64,000 nt of DNA from Valencia hispanica (lineage: Eukaryota > Chordata > Actinopteri > Cyprinodontiformes > Valenciidae), in contig OY747702.1 of assembly GCA_963556495.2 (NCBI GenBank), positions 13,390,193-13,454,192 on the forward strand. Reading direction: 5' to 3'. A program made the position numbers and the translations under genes. Shown here piece by piece: positions 23,955-36,381 of this stretch (within the stretch, counting starts at the first letter, position 1; every line of letters begins with the position of its first letter). Below the pieces are notes generated by a model, which had not been told where the DNA came from, did no database searches, and saw nothing but the letters and a program-made list of their open reading frames with translations.

Positions 23955-24027
23955 GGGGAATTAGCTCAAATGGTAGAGCGCTCGCTTTGCATGTGAGAGG
24001 TAGCGGGATCGATGCCTGCATTCTCCA
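23955..24027 (+). tRNA. tRNA-Ala(TGC), unit 21
   Basis: Body as in unit 1. Confidence 0.95.
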
Positions 24028-24442
24028 AAGAACTCTGTTCCAGTTTCTTCACAATACCAAAGGTTTTGTTGGATTAAATCCACATTCTTTTTATCACAAG
24101 CAAAAGAAAGCGGGCAATGAAAAACTTTGGAACGCGTCTTCCACTGCTATTTCAAAATCCTCATCACAAGAATGTCTTTGAAATCTCTCTGACTTACCTA
24201 GATATCGTTGCTCCAAAACCCTTTAACCTGAACCAGACGGAGTCCCGATCAGGCCCAAAATAAACCTAAAATGTGACAGTGTTTGTCAAATTTGCTTTTG
24301 ACTTCACTTTTTCATGCAACTGGGTTACATGTGCAGTACCATGTTTGACTGAATACTTTGAGCAGCCGTTAAAGCCCAGCACTGTTGTTCAGTCTCTCTT
24401 GAAAATCTGACGAAATCAGAGCTCTTTTACACCCATCTCTTT

Positions 24443-24524
24443 GGTAGTGTGGCCGAGTGGTCTAAGGCGCTGGATTTAAGCTCCAGTCTTTATGGAGGCG
24501 TGGGTTCAAATCCCACCACTGCCA
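24443..24524 (+). tRNA. tRNA-Leu(TAA), unit 21
   Basis: Anticodon TAA through G36 to A; variable arm TCTTTATGG. Confidence 0.93.
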
Positions 24525-24766
24525 TTGTGCTCCTAATAGGGTCGACTTCTTTAAGAGACATTGAAGACAGACAAAGCATGTCTTGCTCTTTCAATACCCA
24601 TTCCTCGCATTTGACACAGCATTATCTTTTCAACTACACACTCATCTCAACATAATCCTTTCCTACTATTTGCTGTATATTCACTCACATTTTCTGGTTT
24701 AGCTTTGTAGCCAAAATCATAAAAAAAAAAAAAAACCTTTTCCAATGTCTGTCTACAAACAAGAGA

Positions 24767-24838
24767 AGCAGAGTGGCGCAGCGGAAGCGTGCTGGTTCCA
24801 TAACCCAGAGGTCGATGGATCGAAACCATCCTCTGCTA
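24767..24838 (+). tRNA. tRNA-iMet(CAT) variant T31 T32, unit 22
   Basis: Anticodon arm reads CTGGTTCCATAACCCAG: G31 to T breaks the closing pair (T31.C39), and C32 is T. The three G:C pairs typical of initiators are reduced to two, so function is doubtful. Confidence 0.85.
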
Positions 24839-25141
24839 AACGTCTGTGGTTAGAGATTACCTCAAGGCATGTCCCTTTTCGTCCTGTTGGACATGAGCTC
24901 TCAAATCGAGTCTGTCCGAATTGCCAGATACATGGAACAGGTAGTTTTCCTCTTAACTTGCTCTCAAACTATACTATGATTCCAGTGAGTTTTACATAGA
25001 ATCAAGGCCAAGTAAAGCAGTCCTCTCTGAATAAAAACAAGTCAAACTATTTTTGTACATGACGAAGCCAAGATTTTCAAATCGACATCTTGATCGCACA
25101 TGTATTTAGAAAAAATTTTACGTTCTCATGGATTTGTGGAG

Positions 25142-25214
25142 GGGGAATTAGCTCAAATGGTAGAGCGCTCGCTTTGCATGTGAGAGGTAGCGGGATCGAT
25201 GCCTGCATTATCCA
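25142..25214 (+). tRNA. tRNA-Ala(TGC) variant A69, unit 22
   Basis: 3' acceptor strand ATTATCC gives a G4.A69 mismatch next to the G3:U70 identity pair. Confidence 0.88.
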
Positions 25215-25627
25215 AAGAACTCTGTTCCAGTTTCTTCACAATACCAAAGGTTTTGTTGGATTAAATCCACATTCTTTTTATCACAAGCAAAAGAAAGCGG
25301 GCAATGAAAAACTTTGGAACGCGTCTTCCACTGCTATTTCAAAATCCTCATCACAAGAATGTCTTTGAAATCTCTCTGACTTACCTAGATATCGTTGCTC
25401 CAAAACCCTTTAACCTGAACCAGACGGAGTCCCGATCAGGCCCAAAATAAACCTAAAATGTGACAGTTTGTCAAATTTGCTTTTGACTTCACTTTTTCAT
25501 GCAACTGGGTTACATGTGCAGTACCATGTTTGACTGAATACTTTGAGCAGCCGTTAAAGCCCAGCACTGTTGTTCAGTCTCTCTTGAAAATCTGACGAAA
25601 TCAGAGCTCTTTTACACCCATCTCTTT

Positions 25628-25709
25628 GGTAGTGTGGCCGAGTGGTCTAAGGCGCTGGATTTAGGCTCCAGTCTTTATGGAGGCGTGGGTTCAAATCCCA
25701 CCACTGCCA
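25628..25709 (+). tRNA. tRNA-Leu(TAG), unit 22
   Basis: Variable arm TCTTTATGG form. Confidence 0.95.
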
Positions 25710-25949
25710 TTGTGCTCCTAATAGGGTCGACTTCTTTAAGAGACATTGAAGACAGACAAAGCATGTCTTGCTCTTTCAATACCCATTCCTCGCATTTGAC
25801 ACAGCATTATCTTTTCAACTACACACTCATCTCAACATAATCCTTTCCTACTATTTGCTGTATATTCACTCACATTTTCTGGTTTAGCTTTGTAGCCAAA
25901 ATCATAAAAAAAAAAAAAACTTTTCCAATGTCTGTCTACAAACAAGAGA

Positions 25950-26021
25950 AGCAGAGTGGCGCAGCGGAAGCGTGCTGGGCCCATAACCCAGAGGTCGATG
26001 GATCGAAACCATCCTCTGCTA
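25950..26021 (+). tRNA. tRNA-iMet(CAT), unit 23
   Basis: Body as in unit 1; T4 retained. Confidence 0.95.
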
Positions 26022-26324
26022 AACGTCTGTGGTTAGAGATTAGCTCAAGGCATGTCCCTTTTCGTCCTGTTGGACATGAGCTCTCAAATCGAGTCTGTTC
26101 GAATTGCCAGATACATGGAACAGGTAGTTTTCCTCTTAACTTGCTCTCAAACTATACTATGATTCCAGTGAGTTTTACATAGAATCAAGGCCAAGTAAAG
26201 CAGTCCTCTCTGAATAAAAACAAGTCAAACTATTTTTGTACATGACGAAGCCAAGATTTTCAAATCGACATCTTGACCGCACATGTATTTTGAAAAAAAT
26301 TTACGTTCTCATGGATTTGTGGAG

Positions 26325-26397
26325 GGGGAATTAGCTCAAATGGAAGAGCACTCGCTTTGCATGTGAGAGGTAGCGGGATCGATGCCTGCATTCTCCA
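26325..26397 (+). tRNA. tRNA-Ala(TGC) variant A20 A26, unit 23
   Basis: Same two changes as the copy at 18041. Confidence 0.93.
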
Positions 26398-26812
26398 AAG
26401 AACTCTGTTCCAGTTTCTTCACAATACCAAAGGTTTTGTTGGATTAAATCCACATTCTTTTTATCACAAGCAAAAGAAAGCGGGCAATGAAAAACTTTGG
26501 AACGCGTCTTCCACTGCTATTTCAAAATCCTCATCACAAGAATGTCTTTGAAATCTCTCTGACTTACCTAGATATCGTTGCTCCAAAACCCTTTAACCTG
26601 AACCAGACGGAGTCCCGATCAGGCCCAAAATAAACCTAAGATGTGACAGTGTTTGTCAAATTTGCTTTTGACTTCACTTTTTCATGCAACTGGGTTACAT
26701 GTGCAGTACCATGTTTGACTGAATACTTTGAGCAGCCGTTAAAGCCCAGCACTGTTGTTCAGTCTCTCTTGAAAATCTGACGAAATCAGAGCTCTTTTAC
26801 ACCCATCTCTTT

Positions 26813-26894
26813 GGTAGTGTGGCCGAGTGGTCTAAGGCGCTGGATTTAGGCTCCAGTCTTTATGGAGGCGTGGGTTCAAATCCCACCACTGCCA
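26813..26894 (+). tRNA. tRNA-Leu(TAG), unit 23
   Basis: Variable arm TCTTTATGG form. Confidence 0.95.
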
Positions 26895-27133
26895 TTGTGC
26901 TCCTAATAGGGTCGACTTCTTTAAGAGACATTGAAGACAGACAAAGCATGTCTTGCTCTTTCAATACCCATTCCTCGCATTTGACACAGCATTATCTTTT
27001 CAACTACACACTCATCTCAACATAATCCTTTCCTACTATTTGCTGTATATTCACTCACATTTTCTGGTTTAGCTTTGTAGCCAAAATCATAAAAAAAAAA
27101 AAACTTTTCCAATGTCTGTCTACAAACAAGAGA

Positions 27134-27205
27134 AGCAGAGTGGCGCAGCGGAAGCGTGCTGGGCCCATAACCCAGAGGTCGATGGATCGAAACCATCCTC
27201 TGCTA
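27134..27205 (+). tRNA. tRNA-iMet(CAT), unit 24
   Basis: Body as in unit 1; T4 retained. Confidence 0.95.
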
Positions 27206-27508
27206 AACGTCTGTGGTTAGAGATTAGCTCAAGGCATGTCCCTTTTCGTCCTGTTGGACATGAGCTCTCAAATCGAGTCTGTTCGAATTGCCAGATACAT
27301 GGAACAGGTAGTTTTCCTCTTAACTTGCTCTCAAACTATACTATGATTCCAGTGAGTTTTACATAGAATCAAGGCCAAGTAAAGCAGTCCTCTCTGAATA
27401 AAAACAAGTCAAACTATTTTTGTACATGACGAAGCCAAGATTTTCAAATCGACATCTTGATCGCACATGTATTTTGAAAAAAATTTACGTTCTCATGGAT
27501 TTGTGGAG

Positions 27509-27581
27509 GGGGAATTAGCTCAAATGGAAGAGCGCTCGCTTTGCATGTGAGAGGTAGCGGGATCGATGCCTGCATTCTCCA
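27509..27581 (+). tRNA. tRNA-Ala(TGC) variant A20, unit 24
   Basis: T20 to A only. Confidence 0.94.
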
Positions 27582-27996
27582 AAGAACTCTGTTCCAGTTT
27601 CTTCACAATACCAAAGGTTTTGTTGGATTAAATCCACATTCTTTTTATCACAAGCAAAAGAAAGCGGGCAATGAAAAACTTTGGAACGCGTCTTCCACTG
27701 CTATTTCAAAATCCTCATCACAAGAATGTCTTTGAAATCTCTCTGACTTACCTAGATATCGTTGCTCCAAAACCCTTTAACCTGAACCAGACGGAGTCCC
27801 GATCAGGCCCAAAATAAACCTAAGATGTGACAGTGTTTGTCAAATTTGCTTTTGACTTCACTTTTTCATGCAACTGGGTTACATGTGCAGTACCATGTTT
27901 GACTGAATACTTTGAGCAGCCGTTAAAGCCCAGCACTGTTGTTCAGTCTCTCTTGAAAATCTGACGAAATCAGAGCTCTTTTACACCCATCTCTTT

Positions 27997-28078
27997 GGTA
28001 GTGTGGCCGAGTGGTCTAAGGCGCTGGATTTAGGCTCCAGTCTCTATGGAGGCGTGGGTTCAAATCCCACCACTGCCA
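27997..28078 (+). tRNA. tRNA-Leu(TAG), unit 24
   Basis: Variable arm TCTCTATGG form among T-form neighbours. Confidence 0.95.
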
Positions 28079-28323
28079 TTGTGCTCCTAATAGGGTCGAC
28101 TTCTTTAAGAGACATTGAAGACAGACAAAGCATGTCTTGCTCTTTCAATACCCATTCCTCGCATTTGACACAGCATTATCTTTTCAACTACACACTCATC
28201 TCAACATAATCCTTTCCTACTATTTGCTGTATATTCACTCACATTTTCTGGTTTAGCTTTGTAGCCAAAATCATAAAAAAAAAAAAAAAAAAACTTTTCC
28301 AATGTCTGTCTACAAACAAGAGA

Positions 28324-28395
28324 AGCAGAGTGGCGCAGCGGAAGCGTGCTGGGCCCATAACCCAGAGGTCGATGGATCGAAACCATCCTCTGCTA
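28324..28395 (+). tRNA. tRNA-iMet(CAT), unit 25
   Basis: Body intact; GATTACC trailer marker. Confidence 0.95.
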
Positions 28396-28698
28396 AACGT
28401 CTGTGGTTAGAGATTACCTCAAGGCATGTCCCTTTTCGTCCTGTTGGACATGAGCTCTCAAATCGAGTCTGTCCGAATTGCCAGATACATGGAACAGGTA
28501 GTTTTCCTCTTAACTTGCTCTCAAACTATACTATGATTCCAGTGAGTTTTACATAGAATCAAGGCCAAGTAAAGCAGTCCTCTCTGAATAAAAACAAGTC
28601 AAACTATTTTTGTACATGACGAAGCCAAGATTTTCAAATCGACATCTTGATCGCACATGTATTTAGAAAAAATTTTACATTCTCATGGATTTGTGGAG

Positions 28699-28771
28699 GG
28701 GGAATTAGCTCAAATGGTAGAGCGCTCGCTTTGCATGTGAGAGGTAGCGGGATCGATGCCTGCATTATCCA
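28699..28771 (+). tRNA. tRNA-Ala(TGC) variant A69, unit 25
   Basis: G4.A69 mismatch. The trailer carries CAAGCAGAGAAAG, a one-base deletion plus a substitution shared with most A69 copies. Confidence 0.88.
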
Positions 28772-29183
28772 AAGAACTCTGTTCCAGTTTCTTCACAATA
28801 CCAAAGGTTTTGTTGGATTAAATCCACATTCTTTTTATCACAAGCAGAGAAAGCGGGCAATGAAAAACTTTGGAACGCGTCTTCCACTGCTATTTCAAAA
28901 TCCTCATCACAAGAATGTCTTTGAAATCTCTCTGACTTACCTAGATATCGTTGCTCCAAAACCCTTTAACCTGAACCAGACGGAGTCCCGATCAGGCCCA
29001 AAATAAACCTAAAATGTGACAGTTTGTCAAATTTGCTTTTGACATCACTTTTTCATGCAACTGGGTTACATGTGCAGTACCATGTTTGACTGAATACTTT
29101 GAGCAGCCGTTAAAGCCCAGCACTGTTGTTCAGTCTCTCTTGAAAATCTGACGAAATCAGAGCTCTTTTACACCCATCTCTTT

Positions 29184-29265
29184 GGTAGTGTGGCCGAGTG
29201 GTCTAAGGCGCTGGATTTAGGCTCCAGTCTTTATGGAGGCGTGGGTTCAAATCCCACCACTGCCA
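29184..29265 (+). tRNA. tRNA-Leu(TAG), unit 25
   Basis: Variable arm TCTTTATGG form. Confidence 0.95.
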
Positions 29266-29505
29266 TTGTGCTCCTAATAGGGTCGACTTCTTTAAGAGAC
29301 ATTGAAGACAGACAAAGCATGTCTTGCTCTTTCAATACCCATTCCTCGCATTTGACACAGCATTATCTTTTCAACTACACACTCATCTCAACATAATCCT
29401 TTCCTACTATTTGCTGTATATTCACTCACATTTTCTGGTTTAGCTTTGTAGCCAAAATCATAAAAAAAAAAAAAACTTTTCCAATGTCTGTCTACAAACA
29501 AGAGA

Positions 29506-29577
29506 AGCAGAGTGGCGCAGCGGAAGCGTGCTGGGCCCATAACCCAGAGGTCGATGGATCGAAACCATCCTCTGCTA
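29506..29577 (+). tRNA. tRNA-iMet(CAT), unit 26
   Basis: Body intact; GATTACC trailer marker. Confidence 0.95.
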
Positions 29578-29880
29578 AACGTCTGTGGTTAGAGATTACC
29601 TCAAGGCATGTCCCTTTTCGTCCTGTTGGACATGAGCTCTCAAATCGAGTCTGTTCGAATTGCCAGATACATGGAACAGGTAGTTTTCCTCTTAACTTGC
29701 TCTCAAACTATACTATGATTCCAGTCAGTTTTACATAGAATCAAGGCCAAGTAAAGCAGTCCTCTCTGAATAAAAACAAGTCAAACTATTTTTGTACATG
29801 ACGAAGCCAAGATTTTCAAATCGACATCTTGACCGCACATGTATTTTGAAAAAAATTTACGTTCTCATGGATTTGTGGAG

Positions 29881-29953
29881 GGGGAATTAGCTCAAATGGA
29901 AGAGCGCTCGCTTTGCATGTGAGAGGTAGCGGGATCGATGCCTGCATTCTCCA
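29881..29953 (+). tRNA. tRNA-Ala(TGC) variant A20, unit 26
   Basis: T20 to A only. Confidence 0.94.
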
Positions 29954-30368
29954 AAGAACTCTGTTCCAGTTTCTTCACAATACCAAAGGTTTTGTTGGAT
30001 TAAATCCACATTCTTTTTATCACAAGCAAAAGAAAGCGGGCAATGAAAAACTTTGGAACGCGTCTTCCACTGCTATTTCAAAATCCTCATCACAAGAATG
30101 TCTTTGAAATCTCTCTGACTTACCTAGATATCGTTGCTCCAAAACCCTTTAACCTGAACCAGACGGAGTCCCGATCAGGCCCAAAATAAACCTAAGATGT
30201 GACAGTGTTTGTCAAATTTGCTTTTGACTTCACTTTTTCATGCAACTGGGTTACATGTGCAGTACCATGTTTGACTGAATACTTTGAGCAGCCGTTAAAG
30301 CCTAGCACTGTTGTTCAGTCTCTCTTGAAAATCTGACGAAATCAGAGCTCTTTTACACCCATCTCTTT

Positions 30369-30450
30369 GGTAGTGTGGCCGAGTGGTCTAAGGCGCTGGA
30401 TTTAGGCTCCAGTCTTTATGGAGGCGTGGGTTCAAATCCCACCACTGCCA
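30369..30450 (+). tRNA. tRNA-Leu(TAG), unit 26
   Basis: Variable arm TCTTTATGG form. Confidence 0.95.
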
Positions 30451-30690
30451 TTGTGCTCCTAATAGGGTCGACTTCTTTAAGAGACATTGAAGACAGACAA
30501 AGCATGTCTTGCTCTTTCAATACCCATTCCTCGCATTTGACACAGCATTATCTTTTCAACTACACACTCATCTCAACATAATCCTTTCCTACTATTTGCT
30601 GTATATTCACTCACATTTTCTGGTTTAGCTTTGTAGCCAAAATCATAAAAAAAAAAAAAACTTTTCCAATGTCTGTCTACAAACAAGAGA

Positions 30691-30762
30691 AGCAGAGTGG
30701 CGCAGCGGAAGCGTGCTGGGCCCATAACCCAGAGGTCGATGGATCGAAACCATCCTCTGCTA
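30691..30762 (+). tRNA. tRNA-iMet(CAT), unit 27
   Basis: Body as in unit 1; T4 retained. Confidence 0.95.
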
Positions 30763-31065
30763 AACGTCTGTGGTTAGAGATTAGCTCAAGGCATGTCCCT
30801 TTTCGTCCTGTTGGACATGAGCTCTCAAATCGAGTCTGTTCGAATTGCCAGATACATGGAACAGGTAGTTTTCCTCTTAACTTGCTCTCAAACTATACTA
30901 TGATTCCAGTCAGTTTTACATAGAATCAAGGCCAAGTAAAGCAGTCCTCTCTGAATAAAAACAAGTCAAACTATTTTTGTACATGACGAAGCCAAGATTT
31001 TCAAATCGACATCTTGATCGCACATGTATTTTGAAAAAATTTTACGTTCTCATGGATTTGTGGAG

Positions 31066-31138
31066 GGGGAATTAGCTCAAATGGTAGAGCGCTCGCTTTG
31101 CATGTGAGAGGTAGCGGGATCGATGCCTGCATTCTCCA
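31066..31138 (+). tRNA. tRNA-Ala(TGC), unit 27
   Basis: T20 retained although the leader has the ATTTTGAAAA marker usual for A20 copies: a mosaic unit. Confidence 0.95.
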
Positions 31139-31553
31139 AAGAACTCTGTTCCAGTTTCTTCACAATACCAAAGGTTTTGTTGGATTAAATCCACATTCTT
31201 TTTATCACAAGCAAAAGAAAGCGGGCAATGAAAAACTTTGGAACGCGTCTTCCACTGCTATTTCAAAATCCTCATCACAAGAATGTCTTTGAAATCTCTC
31301 TGACTTACCTAGATATCGTTGCTCCAAAACCCTTTAACCTGAACCAGACGGAGTCCCGATCAGGCCCAAAATAAACCTAAGATGTGACAGTGTTTGTCAA
31401 ATTTGCTTTTGACTTCACTTTTTCATGCAACTGGGTTACATGTGCAGTACCATGTTTGACTGAATACTTTGAGCAGCCGTTAAAGCCTAGCACTGTTGTT
31501 CAGTCTCTCTTGAAAATCTGACAAAATCAGAGCTCTTTTACACCCATCTCTTT

Positions 31554-31635
31554 GGTAGTGTGGCCGAGTGGTCTAAGGCGCTGGATTTAGGCTCCAGTCT
31601 TTATGGAGGCGTGGGTTCAAATCCCACCACTGCCA
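31554..31635 (+). tRNA. tRNA-Leu(TAG), unit 27
   Basis: Variable arm TCTTTATGG form. Confidence 0.95.
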
Positions 31636-31880
31636 TTGTGCTCCTAATAGGGTCGACTTCTTTAAGAGACATTGAAGACAGACAAAGCATGTCTTGCTCT
31701 TTCAATACCCATTCCTCGCATTTGACACAGCATTATCTTTTCAACTACACACTCATCTCAACATAATCCTTTCCTACTATTTGCTGTATATTCACTCACA
31801 TTTTCTGGTTTAGCTTTGTAGCCAAAATCATAAAAAAAAAAAAAAAAAACCTTTTCCAATGTCTGTCTACAACCAAGAGA

Positions 31881-31952
31881 AGCAGAGTGGCGCAGCGGAA
31901 GCGTGCTGGGCCCATAACCCAGAGGTCGATGGATCGAAACCATCCTCTGCTA
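31881..31952 (+). tRNA. tRNA-iMet(CAT), unit 28
   Basis: Body as in unit 1; T4 retained. Confidence 0.95.
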
Positions 31953-32255
31953 AACGTCTGTGGTTAGAGATTAGCTCAAGGCATGTCCCTTTTCGTCCTG
32001 TTGGACATGAGCTCTCAAATCGAGTCTGTTCGAATTGCCAGATACATGGAACAGGTAGTTTTCCTCTTAACTTGCTCTCAAACTATACTATGATTCCAGT
32101 CAGTTTTACATAGAATCAAGGCCAAGTAAAGCAGTCCTCTCTGAATAAAAACAAGTCAAACTATTTTTGTACATGACGAAGCCAAGATTTTCAAATCGAC
32201 ATCTTGACCGCACATGTATTTTGAAAAAAATTTACGTTCTCATGGATTTGTGGAG

Positions 32256-32328
32256 GGGGAATTAGCTCAAATGGAAGAGCGCTCGCTTTGCATGTGAGAG
32301 GTAGCGGGATCGATGCCTGCATTCTCCA
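32256..32328 (+). tRNA. tRNA-Ala(TGC) variant A20, unit 28
   Basis: T20 to A only. Confidence 0.94.
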
Positions 32329-32743
32329 AAGAACTCTGTTCCAGTTTCTTCACAATACCAAAGGTTTTGTTGGATTAAATCCACATTCTTTTTATCACAA
32401 GCAAAAGAAAGCGGGCAATGAAAAACTTTGGAACGCGTCTTCCACTGCTATTTCAAAATCCTCATCACAAGAATGTCTTTGAAATCTCTCTGACTTACCT
32501 AGATATCGTTGCTCCAAAACCCTTTAACCTGAACCAGACGGAGTCCCGATCAGGCCCAAAATAAACCTAAGATGTGACAGTGTTTGTCAAATTTGCTTTT
32601 GACTTCACTTTTTCATGCAACTGGGTTACATGTGCAGTACCATGTTTGACTGAATACTTTGAGCAGCCGTTAAAGCCCAGCACTGTTGTTCAGTCTCTCT
32701 TGAAAATCTGACGAAATCAGAGCTCTTTTACACCCATCTCTTT

Positions 32744-32825
32744 GGTAGTGTGGCCGAGTGGTCTAAGGCGCTGGATTTAGGCTCCAGTCTTTATGGAGGC
32801 GTGGGTTCAAATCCCACCACTGCCA
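32744..32825 (+). tRNA. tRNA-Leu(TAG), unit 28
   Basis: Variable arm TCTTTATGG form. Confidence 0.95.
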
Positions 32826-33066
32826 TTGTGCTCCTAATAGGGTCGACTTCTTTAAGAGACATTGAAGACAGACAAAGCATGTCTTGCTCTTTCAATACCC
32901 ATTCCTCGCATTTGACACAGCATTATCTTTTCAACTACACACTCATCTCAACATAATCCTTTCCTACTATTTGCTGTATATTCACTCACATTTTCTGGTT
33001 TAGCTTTGTAGCCAAAATCATTAAAAAAAAAAAAAACTTTTCCAATGTCTGTCTACAAACAAGAGA

Positions 33067-33138
33067 AGCAGAGTGGCGCAGCGGAAGCGTGCTGGGCCCA
33101 TAACCCAGAGGTCGATGGATCGAAACCATCCTCTGCTA
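33067..33138 (+). tRNA. tRNA-iMet(CAT), unit 29
   Basis: Body as in unit 1; T4 retained. Confidence 0.95.
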
Positions 33139-33441
33139 AACGTCTGTGGTTAGAGATTAGCTCAAGGCATGTCCCTTTTCGTCCTGTTGGACATGAGCTC
33201 TCAAATCGAGTCTGTTCGAATTGCCAGATACATGGAACAGGTAGTTTTCCTCTTAACTTGCTCTCAAACTATACTATGATTCCAGTCAGTTTTACATAGA
33301 ATCAAGGCCAAGTAAAGCAGTCCTCTCTGAATAAAAACAAGTCAAACTATTTTTGTACATGACGAAGCCAAGATTTTCAAATCGACATCTTGATCGCACA
33401 TGTATTTAGAAAAAATTTTACGTTCTCATGGATTTGTGGAG

Positions 33442-33514
33442 GGGGAATTAGCTCAAATGGAAGAGCGCTCGCTTTGCATGTGAGAGGTAGCGGGATCGAT
33501 GCCTGCATTCTCCA
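33442..33514 (+). tRNA. tRNA-Ala(TGC) variant A20, unit 29
   Basis: T20 to A with the ordinary ATTTAGAAAA leader: the reverse mosaic of unit 27. Confidence 0.94.
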
Positions 33515-33929
33515 AAGAACTCTGTTCCAGTTTCTTCACAATACCAAAGGTTTTGTTGGATTAAATCCACATTCTTTTTATCACAAGCAAAAGAAAGCGG
33601 GCAATGAAAAACTTTGGAACGCGTCTTCCACTGCTATTTCAAAATCCTCATCACAAGAATGTCTTTGAAATCTCTCTGACTTACCTAGATATCGTTGCTC
33701 CAAAACCCTTTAACCTGAACCAGACGGAGTCCCGATCAGGCCCAAAATAAACCTAAGATGTGACAGTGTTTGTCAAATTTGCTTTTGACTTCACTTTTTC
33801 ATGCAACTGGGTTACATGTGCAGTACCATGTTTGACTGAATACTTTGAGCAGCCGTTAAAGCCTAGCACTGTTGTTCAGTCTCTCTTGAAAATCTGACGA
33901 AATCAGAGCTCTTTTACACCCATCTCTTT

Positions 33930-34011
33930 GGTAGTGTGGCCGAGTGGTCTAAGGCGCTGGATTTAGGCTCCAGTCTTTATGGAGGCGTGGGTTCAAATCC
34001 CACCACTGCCA
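33930..34011 (+). tRNA. tRNA-Leu(TAG), unit 29
   Basis: Variable arm TCTTTATGG form. Confidence 0.95.
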
Positions 34012-34252
34012 TTGTGCTCCTAATAGGGTCGACTTCTTTAAGAGACATTGAAGACAGACAAAGCATGTCTTGCTCTTTCAATACCCATTCCTCGCATTTG
34101 ACACAGCATTATCTTTTCAACTACACACTCATCTCAACATAATCCTTTCCTACTATTTGCTGTATATTCACTCACATTTTCTGGTTTAGCTTTGTAGCCA
34201 AAATCATAAAAAAAAAAAAAAACTTTTCCAATGTCTGTCTACAAACAAGAGA

Positions 34253-34324
34253 AGCAGAGTGGCGCAGCGGAAGCGTGCTGGGCCCATAACCCAGAGGTCG
34301 ATGGATCGAAACCATCCTCTGCTA
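34253..34324 (+). tRNA. tRNA-iMet(CAT), unit 30
   Basis: Body as in unit 1; T4 retained. Confidence 0.95.
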
Positions 34325-34627
34325 AACGTCTGTGGTTAGAGATTAGCTCAAGGCATGTCCCTTTTCGTCCTGTTGGACATGAGCTCTCAAATCGAGTCTG
34401 TTCGAATTGCCAGATACATGGAACAGGTAGTTTTCCTCTTAACTTGCTCTCAAACTATACTATGATTCCAGTCAGTTTTAAATAGAATCAAGGCCAAGTA
34501 AAGCAGTCCTCTCTGAATAAAAACAAGTCAAACTATTTTTGTACATGACGAAGCCAAGATTTTCAAATCGACATCTTGACCGCACATGTATTTTGAAAAA
34601 AATTTACGTTCTCATGGATTTGTGGAG

Positions 34628-34700
34628 GGGGAATTAGCTCAAATGGAAGAGCACTCGCTTTGCATGTGAGAGGTAGCGGGATCGATGCCTGCATTCTCCA
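34628..34700 (+). tRNA. tRNA-Ala(TGC) variant A20 A26, unit 30
   Basis: Same changes as 18041. The trailer has private substitutions (CCAAATAACTC, TTCTTGTTATC, ATCCTAATC), more drift than in neighbouring units. Confidence 0.93.
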
Positions 34701-35115
34701 AATAACTCTGTTCCAGTTTCTTCACAATACCAAAGGTTTTGTTGGATTAAATCCACATTCTTGTTATCACAAGCAAAAGAAAGCGGGCAATGAAAAACTT
34801 TGGAACGCGTCTTCCACTGCTATTTCAAAATCCTAATCACAAGAATGTCTTTGAAATCTCTCTGACTTACCTAGATATCGTTGCTCCAAAACCCTTTAAC
34901 CTGAACCAGACGGAGTCCCGATCAGGCCCAAAATAAACCTAAGATGTGACAGTGTTTGTCAAATTTGCTTTTGACTTCACTTTTTCATGCAACTGGGTTA
35001 CATGTGCAGTACCATGTTTGACTGAATACTTTGAGCAGCCGTTAAAGCCTAGCACTGTTGTTCAGTCTCTCTTGAAAATCTGACGAAATCAGAGCTCTTT
35101 TACACCCATCTCTTT

Positions 35116-35197
35116 GGTAGTGTGGCCGAGTGGTCTAAGGCGCTGGATTTAAGCTCCAGTCTTTATGGAGGCGTGGGTTCAAATCCCACCACTGCCA
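35116..35197 (+). tRNA. tRNA-Leu(TAA), unit 30
   Basis: Anticodon TAA; variable arm TCTTTATGG. Confidence 0.93.
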
Positions 35198-35437
35198 TTG
35201 TGCTCCTAATAGGGTCGACTTCTTTAAGAGACATTGAAGACAGACAAAGCATGTCTTGCTCTTTCAATACCCATTCCTCGCATTTGACACAGCATTATCT
35301 TTTCAACTACACACTCATCTCAACATAATCCTTTCCTACTATTTGCTGTATATTCACTCACATTTTCTGGTTTAGCTTTGTAGCCAAAATCATAAAAAAA
35401 AAAAAAACTTTTCCAATGTCTGTCTACAAACAAGAGA

Positions 35438-35509
35438 AGCAGAGTGGCGCAGCGGAAGCGTGCTGGTTGCATAACCCAGAGGTCGATGGATCGAAACCAT
35501 CCTCTGCTA
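35438..35509 (+). tRNA. tRNA-iMet(CAT) variant T31 T32 G33, unit 31
   Basis: Anticodon arm CTGGTTGCATAACCCAG: as in unit 22 plus C33 to G. G at position 33 is abnormal for any tRNA (normally U, C in animal initiators), so this copy is probably not functional. Confidence 0.8.
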
Positions 35510-35812
35510 AACGTCTGTGGTTAGAGATTACCTCAAGGCATGTCCCTTTTCGTCCTGTTGGACATGAGCTCTCAAATCGAGTCTGTCCGAATTGCCAGAT
35601 ACATGGAACAGGTAGTTTTCCTCTTAACTTGCTCTCAAACTATACTATGATTCCAGTGAGTTTTACATAGAATCAAGGCCAAGTAAAGCAGTCCTCTCTG
35701 AATAAAAACAAGTCAAACTATTTTTGTACATGACGAAGCCAAGATTTTCAAATCGACATCTTGATCGCACATGTATTTAGAAAAAATTTTACGTTCTCAT
35801 GGATTTGTGGAG

Positions 35813-35885
35813 GGGGAATTAGCTCAAATGGTAGAGCGCTCGCTTTGCATGTGAGAGGTAGCGGGATCGATGCCTGCATTATCCA
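35813..35885 (+). tRNA. tRNA-Ala(TGC) variant A69, unit 31
   Basis: G4.A69 mismatch; CAGAGAAAG trailer marker. Confidence 0.88.
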
Positions 35886-36299
35886 AAGAACTCTGTTCCA
35901 GTTTCTTCACAATACCAAAGGTTTTGTTGGATTAAATCCACATTCTTTTTATCACAAGCAGAGAAAGCGGGCAATGAAAAACTTTGGAACGCGTCTTCCA
36001 CTGCTATTTCAAAATCCTCATCACAAGAATGTCTTTGAAATCTCTCTGACTTACCTAGATATCGTTGCTCCAAAACCCTTTAACCTGAACCAGACGGAGT
36101 CCCGATCAGGCCCAAAATAAACCTAAGATGTGACAGTGTTTGTCAAATTTGCTTTTGACTTCACTTTTTCATGCAACTGGGTTACATGTGCAGTACCATG
36201 TTTGACTGAATACTTTGAGCAGCCGTTAAAGCCTAGCACTGTTGTTCAGTCTCTCTTGAAAATCTGACGAAATCAGAGCTCTTTTACACCCATCTCTTT

Positions 36300-36381
36300 G
36301 GTAGTGTGGCCGAGTGGTCTAAGGCGCTGGATTTAAGCTCCAGTCTTTATGGAGGCGTGGGTTCAAATCCCACCACTGCCA
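36300..36381 (+). tRNA. tRNA-Leu(TAA), unit 31
   Basis: Anticodon TAA; directly follows another TAA unit. Confidence 0.93.
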
